DNA of 64,000 nucleotides from Betaproteobacteria bacterium HGW-Betaproteobacteria-7 (GCA_002840765.1 PHCE01000002.1:558001-622000), one strand, 5' to 3'; numbered from the stretch's first letter, positions 44,293-54,866 are shown. Program-made: numbers and translations. The notes: generated from the sequence alone by a model not told the origin.

Positions 44293-44838
44293 GGGTTCCG
44301 CGCTTGCGGCGCGGGCGTACTTTCTTTTGCTTCGCCAAAAGAAAGTAGCCAAAGAAAAGGCGACCCCAGGCTACGCGGTCGGCGTTGCCGACTCCCCTGC
44401 GCTACTCGAAGTGCCGGGCGGCTACGGAACTCGGGGCTGCGCCCCTCAGACAGTCCTCGCCGACTACTCCCGGCCCTTCTCCGTTGCTCGGCGCTCCACA
44501 TGGGGACCCCGAAAAACATCCGTATGCAGCCGCCGGTGGTTGAATCTGCAATTGCGTTCGCGCTACGGTGGGTTTGCCGGGCCCCTTGGGAGGCGCCGAG
44601 CAACGCAGCCGTTGGCGGAAAAAGGGCGAGGACTGTCTGAGCCGCGCAGCGGCGAGTTCCGCAGCGCCCTGAACGATGCGCAGCATCGTGAGGAAGTACC
44701 CTTGGGGTGCCCCCGCCAACGGCGAGTAGCGCAGGGGACCGGGCGTAGCCCGGCGCCGACCCAGGGGTGGCTTTTTCTTTGGCTACTTTCTTTTTGCCAT
44801 CAAAAAGAAAGTACGCCCGCGCGTCAGGCGCGGAACCC
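44293..44838. repeat. ~545-bp palindromic repeat element between liuB and liuC
   Basis: The ends form 75-bp terminal inverted repeats with about 65 matches: GGGTTCCGCG at 44293 and CGCGGAACCC ending at 44838. Each end contains its own hairpin (TACTTTCTTTTG at 44318 with its complement; a variant at 44784-44813). Interior segments are also inverted, for example CAGACAGTCCTCGCC near 44450 and its complement near 44627. No transposase is encoded. Frames across it are low-complexity products of the palindrome, not genes. Confidence 0.85.
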
Positions 44839-44869
44839 GGCGGTTGAACAGGGAAAATGCGCATCCCCA

Positions 44870-46477
44870 TCACATCCGGAAAATACCGAACTTCGTTTCC
44901 TCAGCCGGCGCATTCATCGCCGCCGACAGCCCCAAACCCAACACCCGCCGCGTATCCGCTGGATCAATAATCCCGTCGTCCCACAGGCGCGCCGACGCGT
45001 AATAGGGATGCCCCTGCGTCTCGTACTGCTCGCGAATCGGCGCCTTGAACGCCGCTTCCTCTTCGGCCGACCAATTCTTACCGGCCGCTTCCATGCCGTC
45101 ACGTTTGACGGTAGCCAGCACGCCGGCCGCCTGTTCGCCGCCCATCACCGAAATGCGCGCATTCGGCCACATCCACAGGAAGCGCGGCGAGTAGGCGCGA
45201 CCGCACATGCCGTAGTTGCCGGCGCCGAACGAACCGCCGATGACGACGGTGAATTTCGGCACCTTGGCGGTAGCCACGGCAGTGACCATCTTGGCGCCGT
45301 CGCGGGCAATGCCGCCGTTTTCGTACTTCTTGCCGACCATGAAGCCGGTGATGTTCTGCAGGAAGACAAGCGGGATGCCGCGCTGGGCGCAAAGTTCGAT
45401 GAAGTGGGCGCCCTTCAGCGCCGACTCCGAGAAAAGGATGCCGTTGTTGGCGACGATGCCGACCGGGTAGCCATGGATGCGGGCGAAGCCGCAGACCAGC
45501 GTGGTGCCGTAGCGCGCCTTGAACTCGTCGAAGTCGGAGCCGTCGACGACACGGGCGATGATCTCGCGCACGTCGAAGGGTTTCTTGCTGTCGGTCGGGA
45601 TGACGCCGTACAGCTCCTCGGTGGCGTAGGCGGGGGCGGCTGGGGCGCTCAGCGTCACCGGCGGCTGCTTCTGCCAGTTCAGATCCTTGACGATGCGCCG
45701 GGCGATGGCCAGCGCATGCGCGTCGTTCTCGGCCAGATGATCGACGACGCCGGAGATGCGCGTATGGACTTCGGCGCCGCCGAGGTCTTCGGCACTGACC
45801 ACTTCGCCGGTCGCCGCCTTGACCAGCGGCGGGCCGCCCAAAAAGATCGTGCCCTGGTCCTTGACGATGATCGATTCGTCGCACATCGCCGGCACGTAGG
45901 CGCCGCCAGCGGTACATGAACCCATGACGGCGGCGATCTGCGGGATGCCGGCGGCCGAGAGGTTGGCCTGGTTGAAGAAGATACGCCCGAAATGCTCCTT
46001 GTCCGGGAAGACTTCGTCCTGCATCGGCAGGAAAGCGCCGCCGGAATCGACAAGGTAGACGCAGGGCAGCCGGTTTTCCAGCGCGATTTCCTGAGCCCGC
46101 AGGTGCTTCTTGACGGTCAGCGGGTAATAGGTGCCGCCCTTCACCGTGGCATCGTTGGCGACGACCATGCATTCGATGCCCTGCACACGGCCGATGCCGG
46201 CGATCACCGAGGCCGCCGGCACGTCGCCGCCGTACATGCCGTAGGCGGCGAACTGGCCGATTTCAAGGAAGGGCGTGCCGGGATCGAGCAGGCCGTTGAC
46301 CCGCTCGCGCGGCAGCAGCTTGCCGCGCGCCAGATGCTTCTGGCGCGCTGCTTCCGGGCCGCCGAGGGCGATCTTGTCGACCTTGTCGTGCAGGTCGGTG
46401 ACGACCGCCTGCATCGCCGCGGCATTGGCCTGGAACTCGGCCGAGCGCGGGTTGAGTTGGGATTTCAGGATGGTCAT
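44870..46477 (-). CDS. liuB: Methylcrotonyl-CoA carboxylase carboxyltransferase subunit
   Basis: A 535-residue carboxyltransferase. Both crotonase-like halves are present: [54 protein letters not shown] in the N-half, then [58 protein letters not shown] in the C-half. This pattern is characteristic of MCC beta rather than propionyl-CoA carboxylase. It forms a holoenzyme with the biotin subunit encoded at 41463-43463. Confidence 0.94.
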   Translation of the reverse strand: MTILKSQLNPRSAEFQANAAAMQAVVTDLHDKVDKIALGGPEAARQKHLARGKLLPRERVNGLLDPGTPFLEIGQFAAYGMYGGDVPAASVIAGIGRVQGIECMVVANDATVKGGTYYPLTVKKHLRAQEIALENRLPCVYLVDSGGAFLPMQDEVFPDKEHFGRIFFNQANLSAAGIPQIAAVMGSCTAGGAYVPAMCDESIIVKDQGTIFLGGPPLVKAATGEVVSAEDLGGAEVHTRISGVVDHLAENDAHALAIARRIVKDLNWQKQPPVTLSAPAAPAYATEELYGVIPTDSKKPFDVREIIARVVDGSDFDEFKARYGTTLVCGFARIHGYPVGIVANNGILFSESALKGAHFIELCAQRGIPLVFLQNITGFMVGKKYENGGIARDGAKMVTAVATAKVPKFTVVIGGSFGAGNYGMCGRAYSPRFLWMWPNARISVMGGEQAAGVLATVKRDGMEAAGKNWSAEEEAAFKAPIREQYETQGHPYYASARLWDDGIIDPADTRRVLGLGLSAAMNAPAEETKFGIFRM

Positions 46478-46528
46478 GTCTCCTCGCTTCTTTTATGTGT
46501 GCGTTACCTGAATAAATGATGCCCAGTG

Positions 46529-47127
<599 letters not shown>

Positions 47128-47128
<1 letters not shown>

Positions 47129-47955
47129 CAGGATCCCTTATTTGAAAGTTTCAGGACGACGGTTTCCGGCGGGCAGTTGAAGCGGACGGGCAGGATGCTG
47201 GTGCCGACCCCGGCGGTGACGAAGGTCGGCGCCGGGACATCAGGAATCCAGCCGTAGGCATGCTGGCGCGGCGCCCGGCCCGGCGTCAGCAGAGCGCCGT
47301 AGAAGGGCAAGCGCACCTGGCCGCCGTGCGTGTGGCCGGCAAAGGCGACCAGGGTGCCGGCGGGCAAGGCGGGGGCGTTGGCCGGGTCGTGCATCATGAC
47401 GATCAGCCGGGCCGCGGCCGGGACGCCGGCGAAGGCTTTTTCCGGCCGCGCGTTACCGGTCATGTCGTCGCCGATGCCGACCAGCCACAATGGGCCGGCC
47501 GTCGTCGGCAACGGCACCGCAGCGTTTTCCAGCACGGTGATGCCGGCGTCGGTGAGCGCCTGGCGCACCTGCTCGCCGTCGTGCCACCAGTCGTGATTAC
47601 CGAGCGTCGCAAAGACGCCGAGCGGTGCCTTGAGGCGGGCCAGTTCGGCAGCGATGGTGGCGGGAGCGACCGGCTCGCCGCCGAGCACGCCCTGGATGAC
47701 GAAATCGCCGGGCAGCAGGATCAGGTCTGGCTGGCTGGCATTCAGCTGGTCGACGACCTTTTTCAGCATTGCCAGCCCGGAATGCGGGGCGCCGACGTGC
47801 AGGTCGGCGGCGACGGCGATGGTTAGCGGCGCACCGGCCCAATCGGCAGCAGGCAGCGTCAGCTGACGCTGCTGCAGCCAGCCCGGCTCGACGCCGAAGC
47901 TCCAGCCGGTCAGGCCGAGCAGCGTGGCCCAGACGAGCAGGCGCAGGCGTTTCAT
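47128..47955 (-). CDS. Membrane-anchored metallophosphoesterase (YaeI-like)
   Basis: A 275-residue calcineurin-type phosphoesterase with an N-terminal hydrophobic anchor (LLVWATLLGLTGWSFG). Metal-binding motifs: VAADLHVGAPHSG, LLPGDFVIQG, TLGNHDWWHDGEQV, MMHDPAN and AFAGHTHGGQVRLP. The last is typical of YaeI/YkuE-type proteins acting near the membrane. The substrate is unknown. It is co-directional and overlapping with the LOG gene. Confidence 0.88.
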
Positions 47956-47962
47956 GGGGCGC

Positions 47963-48574
47963 TCAGAAACCGCCGGTTTCGAGCCAGCGCTCGATCTGCG
48001 GCAGGCGGTCGGCGCCGAAGAAATGTTCGCCGTCGACGATCACGTGCGGCGAGCCGAAGACGCCGGCAGCCAGCGCCCGGTCGACTTCCGCCTTCAATCG
48101 CGCCTTGACTTCCGGGGTTTGCAGCGCGGTGGCCAGCTGCTGGCGGTCGATGCCGAGGTCGGCGGCAATGTCGAGCACGGTGTCGGGCGAGGAGATATCC
48201 CGGTCGTCGACGAAAAAGGCGCGATAGACGGCCAGCGCGAAGCGGCGGGCCAGCGCGCAATCCTGGCCATGCAGCCAGTAGTAGGCGCGGGCGGCGTTTT
48301 GCGTCGGCAGCGGAAAGCGGCTGGGTGGGTTGTAGGGCAGGCCGTGGAAGCGCGCCGAGCGGTGGAAGTCGTTGGCGACGTAGCGGGCCTTGGCGCTGTC
48401 CCCATCGGTCGGCGGGCGCGAGCCGGTGGCCTGGAAAATCACGCCGAGCAGGATCGGGTGCCAGCGTACCTTGCGGCCGTGCTGGGCGGCAACGGTGTCA
48501 ATCTTCTCGGCCATCAGGTAGCCGTAAGGGCTGGAAAAATCGAACCAGAAATCGATCGGGGTTGGGTCGTTCAT
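47963..48574 (-). CDS. 2-Hydroxychromene-2-carboxylate isomerase family protein
   Basis: A 203-residue DsbA-fold (kappa-class GST-like) protein. The opening PIDFWFDFSSPYGYLMAEKID, with the active Ser in FSSPYGY, and the C-terminal GVFGSPHVIVDGEHFFGADRLPQIERWL are diagnostic. Members isomerise aromatic intermediates of naphthalene breakdown, but many serve unknown glutathione-linked reactions. No aromatic pathway is seen here, so the role is open. Confidence 0.88.
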   Translation of the reverse strand: MNDPTPIDFWFDFSSPYGYLMAEKIDTVAAQHGRKVRWHPILLGVIFQATGSRPPTDGDSAKARYVANDFHRSARFHGLPYNPPSRFPLPTQNAARAYYWLHGQDCALARRFALAVYRAFFVDDRDISSPDTVLDIAADLGIDRQQLATALQTPEVKARLKAEVDRALAAGVFGSPHVIVDGEHFFGADRLPQIERWLETGGF

Positions 48575-48641
48575 TTTTGTCTCCTCGTCGGGGCAGTCGC
48601 GGGCCGTTGTTATGCTTGGCCCGTCGACCGCTGGGTAAGTG

Positions 48642-49778
48642 TTACTCGCTGGCGATGCTGCGTCCGATCACCAGCCGCTGGATATCGTTGGCGCCTTCGT
48701 AGATCTGGCAGATGCGCACGTCACGGTAGATGCGCTCAACCGGGAAGTCGCTGGTGTAGCCGACGCCGCCGTGAATCTGGATGGCGTCCGAGGCGATCTT
48801 TTCGGCAGCTTCCGAGGCGAACATCTTGGCCATCGAGGCTTCCTTCAGGCAGGGCTTGCCCGCGTCCTTCAACTGGGCGGCGCGCCAGACCATCAGGCGG
48901 GCGGCGTCGAGCAGGGTGTTCATGTCGGCCAGGCGGAAATTGACCGCCTGGTGTTCGATGATTGGCTGGCCGAAAGTGATGCGTTCCCTGGCGTAGCGCA
49001 CGGCGGCTTCAAACGCGGCGCGGGCCATGCCGACCGACTGGGCGGCGATGCCGATGCGCCCGGCTTCAAGATTGGACAGCGCGATCTTGTAGCCTTCGCC
49101 TTCCTTGCCGAGCAGCGCCGAAGCCGGCACGCGGCAGTTTTCCAGGATGATCTGCACGGTATCGGAGGCGTGCTGGCCCATCTTCTCTTCGGTGCGGCCG
49201 ACGATGAAGCCGGGTGTCGCGGTCGGCACCAGAAAGCAGGAAATGCCCTTCTTGCCAGCTGCCTTGTCGGTCACGGCGAAGACAATGGCCATGTGGGCGT
49301 GCTTGCCGGTGGTGATGAACTGCTTGACGCCGTTGAGCACGAAATGGTCGCCGTCGCGCTCGGCGCGGGTGGTGATCGCTGCGGCGTCCGACCCGGTGTG
49401 CGGCTCGGTCAGGCAGAAGCAGCCGAGCTTTTCGCCGCGGGCCAGCGGCTTCAGCCATTCTTCCTTCTGGTTGTCGCTGCCGTACTTCATCGTGATGCCG
49501 CAGGCCAGCGAGTTCTGCACCGAGACGATGGTCGAGGTGGCGCCGTCGCCGGCGGCGATTTCTTCCAGGGTCAGCACCAGGCTCATGTAATCCATGCCGG
49601 CACCGCCCCATTCCTCGGGTACGACCATGCCCATGGCGCCGAGTTCGGCCAGTTCCTTCAGGGCCTCGGCCGGGAAGGTGTGGTTCTTGTCCCATTGCGC
49701 GGCAAAGGGTGCCAGGCGCTCCTGGGCAAAGCTGCGCATCGCGTCGCGGATCATTTCCTGTTCTTGCGTCAGAATCAT
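48642..49778 (-). CDS. Acyl-CoA dehydrogenase (short/branched chain)
   Basis: A 378-residue FAD-dependent dehydrogenase. CFCLTEPHTGSDAAAITTRA and NGVKQFITTGKHAHMAIVFA are FAD-binding blocks. The C-terminal QIHGGVGYTSDFPVERIYRDVRICQIYEGANDIQRLVIGR is complete. The ATG at 49778 has a TGGAGA site. It overlaps the DMT transporter gene by 4 bp. Placement with leucine genes suggests a branched or short acyl-CoA substrate, separate from the isovaleryl-CoA enzyme at 53118. Confidence 0.92.
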   Translation of the reverse strand: MILTQEQEMIRDAMRSFAQERLAPFAAQWDKNHTFPAEALKELAELGAMGMVVPEEWGGAGMDYMSLVLTLEEIAAGDGATSTIVSVQNSLACGITMKYGSDNQKEEWLKPLARGEKLGCFCLTEPHTGSDAAAITTRAERDGDHFVLNGVKQFITTGKHAHMAIVFAVTDKAAGKKGISCFLVPTATPGFIVGRTEEKMGQHASDTVQIILENCRVPASALLGKEGEGYKIALSNLEAGRIGIAAQSVGMARAAFEAAVRYARERITFGQPIIEHQAVNFRLADMNTLLDAARLMVWRAAQLKDAGKPCLKEASMAKMFASEAAEKIASDAIQIHGGVGYTSDFPVERIYRDVRICQIYEGANDIQRLVIGRSIASE

Positions 49779-50689
49779 GCTGTTTTCTCCAGAGTTGTTT
49801 TTTGTAGGGTGGTCAGCCAGACGCCAGCGATCACCAGCAGGCCGCCGAAGAGGACCGGCAGGCCAAGGCGCTCGTCCAGCAGTACGGCCGCCTGCAGCAC
49901 GGCGAAGACCGGCACCAGGTTGATGAAGATCGAGGCGTGGCCGGCGCCGAGTTGCTGCACGGCGGCGGTGAACCAGGTGTAGGCGATGGCGGTACCGAAC
50001 ACAGCGAGGAACAGCATGCTGCTCCATACCCGCCACGACCAGTCGGCCGGCGCGATATCGCCCTGCAGCAGCGCCGCCAGGCCAAGCAGCGTGGCACCGG
50101 TCAGGCTGCCGTAGAAGGTCGTCGCCAGCGCCGAGAAGCGGCCGGTAGCGCGCCAGCCGATGAAGGTGTACGCCGCCCAGCTGGCGACGCAGCCGAGGAT
50201 CAGCCATTCGCCGACCCCGACTTCGCCCTGCAGCAAGGCCAGCGGGTCGCCGTTGCCGATCACCGTCAGGCAGCCAGCCAGGGCGATGGCGCTGCCCAGC
50301 GCCTTGCGCGGATTCATGCTTTCCTTGCCGGCCAGCCAGGCGATCAGCACGATGACCACCGGGTTGAGAGCGACGACCAGCGCGCCGCGCCCGGCCGGGA
50401 TGTGCTGCAGGCCGAAAAAGAAGCACAGGCCGTAGAGGAAGATGCCGAAAAAGCCCAGGGCCCAGACCAGACCCCAGTCACGCCCGCCCTGCGGTAGCGG
50501 GATGCCGTTGCCGGAGGCGAGCATGACGCCGGCGACGACCAGTCCGGCCACCACGAAGCGCAAGGAAGCAACGGCCAGCGGCGCCGTCAGTTCCTGGGCG
50601 ATGACCCGCCCGGCGATCCAGGTGCCGCCCCACATGGCCATCGCGGCCACCAGCTTGGCATAGGTCAGCGAGCGGACCGGTTGGGTCAC
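49775..50689 (-). CDS. EamA/DMT-family transporter
   Basis: A 304-residue inner-membrane protein with ten predicted helices in two EamA repeats. Repeat 1 starts LVAAMAMWGGTWIAGRVIAQELTAPLAVASLRFVVAG. Repeat 2 has GAGHASIFINLVPVFAVLQAAVLLDERLGLPVLFGGLLVIAGVWL. These export amino acids or metabolites; substrate not predictable. It starts immediately after the thiolase stop and overlaps the dehydrogenase start, so it is within the operon. Confidence 0.9.
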   Translation of the reverse strand: MTQPVRSLTYAKLVAAMAMWGGTWIAGRVIAQELTAPLAVASLRFVVAGLVVAGVMLASGNGIPLPQGGRDWGLVWALGFFGIFLYGLCFFFGLQHIPAGRGALVVALNPVVIVLIAWLAGKESMNPRKALGSAIALAGCLTVIGNGDPLALLQGEVGVGEWLILGCVASWAAYTFIGWRATGRFSALATTFYGSLTGATLLGLAALLQGDIAPADWSWRVWSSMLFLAVFGTAIAYTWFTAAVQQLGAGHASIFINLVPVFAVLQAAVLLDERLGLPVLFGGLLVIAGVWLTTLQKTTLEKTA

Positions 50690-51880
50690 TTAGAGCATTT
50701 CCACCGCGAGTGCCGTGGCTTCGCCGCCACCGATGCACAGCGAGGCGACGCCGCGCTTGCCGCCGCTCTTCTTCAGCGCGCCGAGCAGCGTGACGACGAT
50801 GCGGGCGCCGGAAGCGCCGATCGGATGGCCCAGGGCGCAGGCGCCGCCGTGGATGTTGACCTTGGCCGGGTCGAGCTTGAGATCGTGCAGCGCGGCCATG
50901 GTGACCACGGCGAAGGCTTCGTTGATCTCGTACAGATCGACCGATTCGGCGGTCCAGCCGGTCTTGGCGAACAGCTTCTGCATGGCGCCGACCGGCGCCG
51001 ACGGGAACAGCGCCGGCGTGCCGGCATTGGTCGTGTGGCCGACGATACGGGCGATCGGGGCGAGACCCAGTTTGTCGGCCTGCGAGGCGCGCATCAGCAC
51101 CAGGGCGGCGGCGCCGTCGGAAATCGATGAGGAGTTGGCGGCGGTGACCGTGCCGTCCTTCCTGAAGGCCGGCTTCAGTGTCGGAATTTTTTCGACATTG
51201 ACGGCGAACGGGCCTTCATCCTTGTCGATGACGACATCGCCCTTGCGGCCGGCGACGGTGGTCGGGGCGATTTCCCAGGCGAAGCTGCCGTCGTTGCTGG
51301 CAGCAATGGCGCGGGTCGTCGAGCGGACGGCGAACTCGTCCTGGGCTTCGCGGGTGAAACCGTAGCTGCTGGCGCATTCCTCGGCGAAGGTGCCCATCAG
51401 ACGGCCGCGGTTTTCCTTGGAGTAGGCGTCTTCCAGGCCGTCCATGAACATGTGGTCGATGACCTGACCGTGGCCGAGGCGATAGCCGCCACGCGCCTTG
51501 GGCAGCAGGTAGGGGGCGTTGGTCATCGACTCCATACCGCCGACCACGGCGACGCCGTAGGAGCCGGCGAGGATGCCGTCGTGGCCAAGCATGGTGGCCT
51601 TCATCGCCGAACCGCAGACCTTGTGGATAGTGGCGCAGCCGGCGGTGATCGGCAGCCCGGCCTGCAGCGCTGCCTGGCGGGCCGGAGCCTGGCCCTGGCC
51701 GGCTTGCAGGACGCAGCCCATCAGCACTTCGTCGATCAGGTTGGCATCGATGCCGGCGCGCTCGACGGCGGCCTTGATGGCGACGGCGCCGAGATTGGCG
51801 GCGGTCAGGCTGGAAAAGCCGCCCTGGAACGAGCCCATGGCAGTACGGGCGGCGGAAACGATAACGATTGGGTCTTGCAT
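50690..51880 (-). CDS. Acetyl-CoA C-acyltransferase (thiolase)
   Basis: A 396-residue thiolase. The nucleophile Cys is in IHKVCGSAMKATMLG near residue 88. NIHGGACALGHPIGASGARI holds the catalytic His, and GVASLCIGGGEATALAVE holds the second Cys. It can cleave 3-ketoacyl-CoA or condense acetyl-CoA. In this series it could process acetoacetyl-CoA from leucine or feed polyhydroxyalkanoate synthesis (phaC is at 56 kb). Confidence 0.93.
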   Translation of the reverse strand: MQDPIVIVSAARTAMGSFQGGFSSLTAANLGAVAIKAAVERAGIDANLIDEVLMGCVLQAGQGQAPARQAALQAGLPITAGCATIHKVCGSAMKATMLGHDGILAGSYGVAVVGGMESMTNAPYLLPKARGGYRLGHGQVIDHMFMDGLEDAYSKENRGRLMGTFAEECASSYGFTREAQDEFAVRSTTRAIAASNDGSFAWEIAPTTVAGRKGDVVIDKDEGPFAVNVEKIPTLKPAFRKDGTVTAANSSSISDGAAALVLMRASQADKLGLAPIARIVGHTTNAGTPALFPSAPVGAMQKLFAKTGWTAESVDLYEINEAFAVVTMAALHDLKLDPAKVNIHGGACALGHPIGASGARIVVTLLGALKKSGGKRGVASLCIGGGEATALAVEML

Positions 51881-51921
51881 GCTGTGTTTCTCCTTGCGTT
51901 GCTTGTTATTGGAAAACGTTG

Positions 51922-53064
51922 TCAGGCGTCGAGCGCCTTGAGTGCTGCGTCGTAACGCGCCGGCAGGTCGCCGAGCGTGTCCACGGTGATGCCGAGGTCG
52001 TGCATGTGGCCGTCCTTGAGGCCGTAGATCCAGCCGTGCACCGTCAGTTGCTGGCCGCGCTGCCAGGCATCCTGGACCACGGTGTTGTGGCAGACATTGA
52101 CCACCTGCTCAAGGACATTCAGTTCGCACAGTCGGTCGTGGCGCTTGTCGGCCGGCAGGTTGTCCACATTGGTGAAATGCTTGTTGTGCACGTCATGGAC
52201 ATGGCGCAGCCACAGGTCGACGACGCCGACGCGGGCACGGTTGAGGGCGGCAAGCACGCCGCCGCAGCCGTAGTGGCCGACGACCATGATGTGCTTGACC
52301 CTGAGGACATCGACGGCGTACTGGATCACTGACAGGCAGTTGAGGTCGGTATGGACGACGACGTTGGCGACATTACGGTGCACGAAAACTTCGCCCGGCA
52401 GCAGGCCGACGATCTGGTTGGCCGGCACGCGCGAGTCGGAACAGCCGATCCACAGGAATTCCGGAGACTGCAGGTGAGCCAACTTGTCGAAGTAGTTGGG
52501 GTCGATTTCCTGCATCTGCTTGGCCCAGGCCCGGTTGTAGTCGAACAGGTGGGACAGGTTTTCGTTGCGGATTTCCTCTTCCGACCAGTTGTCGAGATCG
52601 AGGGCGAGGAAAATGGTGTTCTCGACCGGCGTCGGGTAGTAGGCCGGCACTTCGTTGAAGCCCAATTCGCGGTACAGCTTCACGGCCATGCGCATGTTGG
52701 GCAGCGTGTCGAGCAGCAGGCGCTTGTAGCCGATTTCCTTGGCCGCCTTGATCGCCGCCAGCGCCAGTGCGCGGCCGACGCCGTTGCCGCGTTCGGCTGG
52801 ATCGACGTAAAGGCGCTTCATTTCGCAAATGCCCTCGGAGAAGGCGCGGACGCCGACACAGCCAGCCGGCCGGCCATCGACTTCGGCGAAGAACAGGCGG
52901 CCTTCCGGGGCGACATAGGTGCCGGGCAGCGAGGCCATTTCCTGGTCGAAGTTCTGGTACGACAGGTCGACGCCCAGCCAGGCCGCGTAATTGCGGAAAT
53001 ACTGGCGGACCTGCTCGATGGTTTCGGTGTCGTTGGCGGTGAGGGTGCGAAGGGTGATATTCAT
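51922..53064 (-). CDS. Fusion of GNAT acetyltransferase and beta-carbonic anhydrase
   Basis: A 380-residue two-domain protein in one uninterrupted frame. Residues 1-158 are a GNAT domain with the acetyl-CoA loop EMKRLYVDPAERGNGVGRALALAAI. Residues about 165-380 are a beta-class carbonic anhydrase: zinc ligands Cys and Asp in WIGCSDSRVPANQIVGLLPGEVFVHRNVAN, His and Cys in VVGHYGCGGVLAAL. The anhydrase half resembles the Can type. A join between these two families is uncommon, and the acetylation target is unknown. Confidence 0.92.
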   Translation of the reverse strand: MNITLRTLTANDTETIEQVRQYFRNYAAWLGVDLSYQNFDQEMASLPGTYVAPEGRLFFAEVDGRPAGCVGVRAFSEGICEMKRLYVDPAERGNGVGRALALAAIKAAKEIGYKRLLLDTLPNMRMAVKLYRELGFNEVPAYYPTPVENTIFLALDLDNWSEEEIRNENLSHLFDYNRAWAKQMQEIDPNYFDKLAHLQSPEFLWIGCSDSRVPANQIVGLLPGEVFVHRNVANVVVHTDLNCLSVIQYAVDVLRVKHIMVVGHYGCGGVLAALNRARVGVVDLWLRHVHDVHNKHFTNVDNLPADKRHDRLCELNVLEQVVNVCHNTVVQDAWQRGQQLTVHGWIYGLKDGHMHDLGITVDTLGDLPARYDAALKALDA

Positions 53065-53117
53065 GTCTGTTCTGCTCCGGTAGCCGGGCTCCCGTCCGGA
53101 GGCCGGCGGGAGCGTGT

Positions 53118-54290
53118 TTATGCGGTTTCCGCGAAAAGTTCGCGACCGATCAGCATTCTACGGATTTCGGAAGTGCCGGCACCGATCTCATAGAGCTTGG
53201 CATCGCGCCACAAACGGCCCGCCGGGTACTCGTTGGTATAGCCGACGCCGCCCAATGTCTGGATTGCCTCGCCGGCCATCCAGGTGGCCTTTTCGGCGGA
53301 ATAGAGGATGGCGCCGGCGGCATCCTTGCGCAGCGTCCGGCTGTGGTCGGTGGTGTCGCAGGCGCGGCCCAGCGCATAGACGTAGGCGCGGGTGGCCTGC
53401 CAGGTCGAGTACATATCGGCGACCTTGCCCTGCATCAGTTGAAACTCGCCGATGGCTTGGCCGAACTGCTTGCGCTCATGCAGGAAGGGCACGACCACGT
53501 CCATGCACGCCGCCATGATGCCGAGCGGGCCGCCGCAGAGCACGGCGCGTTCGTAATCGAGGCCGGACATCAGCACCTTGGTGCCGCTGCCGACGCCGCC
53601 GAGGACGTTTTCCTCCGGAACTTCGCAATCGTCGAAGAACAGCGGGAAGGTGTTGGAGCCGCGCATGCCCAGCTTGTCGAGGTGAGTGCCGTGGGAGAAG
53701 CCGTTCATGCCCTTCTCGACGATGAAGGCGGTCATGCCGCGGGCGCCGGCCGCCATGTCGGTCTTGGCGTAGACCACCAGGGTGTCGGCATCGCCGCCGT
53801 TGGTGATCCACATCTTCGAGCCATTGAGCACGTAGCGGTCGCCCTTCTTGTCGGCGCGCAGCTTCATCGAGACGACGTCGGAACCGGCGCCCGGTTCGGA
53901 CATCGCCAAGGCGCCGACGTGCTCACCGGAAATCAGCTTGGGCAGGTACTTCTGCCGTTGGGCTTCCGTGCCGTTGCGGCGGATCTGGTTGACGCACAGA
54001 TTCGAGTGGGCGCCGTAGGACAGACCGACCGAGGCCGAGGCACGGGAGATTTCCTCGAGCGCAACGATATGCGCCAGGTAGCCCAGGCCAGTGCCGCCGT
54101 ACTCTTCGCCGGCGGTCATGCCGAGCAGGCCCATGTCGCCGAATTTGCGCCAGAGGTCGGCGGGGAATTCGTTGACGCGGTCAATCTCCGCTGCGCGCGG
54201 CGCGATTTCGGCGTCGGCAAAAGCCTTCACCGCATCGCGCAATATATTGATGTCTTCGCCGAGGCCGAAGTCGAGGCTGGGAATATTCAT
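53118..54290 (-). CDS. liuA: Isovaleryl-CoA dehydrogenase
   Basis: A 390-residue acyl-CoA dehydrogenase that oxidises isovaleryl-CoA to 3-methylcrotonyl-CoA. [58 protein letters not shown], then [22 protein letters not shown] and [41 protein letters not shown]-type blocks are visible. It is the first gene after liuR and its operator, so it is directly under LiuR control. Confidence 0.95.
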   Translation of the reverse strand: MNIPSLDFGLGEDINILRDAVKAFADAEIAPRAAEIDRVNEFPADLWRKFGDMGLLGMTAGEEYGGTGLGYLAHIVALEEISRASASVGLSYGAHSNLCVNQIRRNGTEAQRQKYLPKLISGEHVGALAMSEPGAGSDVVSMKLRADKKGDRYVLNGSKMWITNGGDADTLVVYAKTDMAAGARGMTAFIVEKGMNGFSHGTHLDKLGMRGSNTFPLFFDDCEVPEENVLGGVGSGTKVLMSGLDYERAVLCGGPLGIMAACMDVVVPFLHERKQFGQAIGEFQLMQGKVADMYSTWQATRAYVYALGRACDTTDHSRTLRKDAAGAILYSAEKATWMAGEAIQTLGGVGYTNEYPAGRLWRDAKLYEIGAGTSEIRRMLIGRELFAETA

Positions 54291-54400
54291 TGGTTTGTCT
54301 CCGTCTAGCTGCTAGTTGTTGGTGGCTTGAGTTGCGAGTTGGGTTGCTAACAACTCAAGCCCTTAGGCAACTCGATCCTGCTTCTCCCTCTGGTCTGGCG

Positions 54401-54429
54401 ATTGTATTTACGTTGACGTTAACGTCAAC
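54401..54429 (-). promoter_or_regulatory. LiuR operator and liuA promoter
   Basis: GTTGACGTTAACGTCAAC (54412-54429) is a perfect 18-bp palindrome upstream of liuA and after the liuR stop. On the minus strand it covers TTGACG (-35) and is followed 16 bp later by TACAAT (54406-54401). MerR-type LiuR regulators are known to bind ACGTNNACGT-like dyads before branched-chain amino acid genes. Confidence 0.82.
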
Positions 54430-54443
54430 TGGTTGGTGAGAAA

Positions 54444-54866
54444 TTATTTGCCCACGTTGCGACGGGCCAGCTCCTGCTGGCACTGGAGCTCGAACTGGGC
54501 AATTTCAGCGAGCATCGCCTCGATATCCTCGCGCTGCTGTTCCAGGGCTTCCCGGCGTTTCGACATGACCCGCACGCATTCGAGCAACTGCGGCGTTTCG
54601 TCCTCGGTCGACGCGTACATGCCGATCAGGTCCTTGATTTCCGCCAGGCTCAAACCGAGGCGCTTGCCGCGCAGGGCCATCTTCAGGCGGGCGCGGTCGC
54701 GGCGAGTGAACACCCGCTTGCTGCCTTCGCGTTGCGGCGACAGGATGCCCTGGTCTTCCCAGAAGCGGATGGTGCGCGGTGTGATGCCGAACTCGCGGGC
54801 GAGGTCGGAAATGGCGAAGATGACGGCCTGCTGGTTCACTCGGCGATCCTTGAAAAGTTCGCCCAA
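54444..54866 (-). CDS. liuR: MerR-family regulator LiuR
   Basis: A 140-residue regulator. The N-terminal winged helix reads FAISDLAREFGITPRTIRFWEDQGILSPQREG, followed by RVFTRRDRARLKMALRGKRLGLSLAEIKDLIGMY and a C-terminal coiled coil. The MerR-type short effector end and position next to liuA and its operator identify LiuR, which controls leucine/isovalerate catabolism genes. It is divergent from the MBL hydrolase at 54942. Confidence 0.9.
   Translation of the reverse strand: MGELFKDRRVNQQAVIFAISDLAREFGITPRTIRFWEDQGILSPQREGSKRVFTRRDRARLKMALRGKRLGLSLAEIKDLIGMYASTEDETPQLLECVRVMSKRREALEQQREDIEAMLAEIAQFELQCQQELARRNVGK

Noticed and set aside
44270-45919. 549-codon plus-strand frame beginning in the palindromic element and running antisense to liuB
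   Set aside because: Its first part is a product of the repeat, and the rest is a shadow of the well-supported carboxyltransferase gene.
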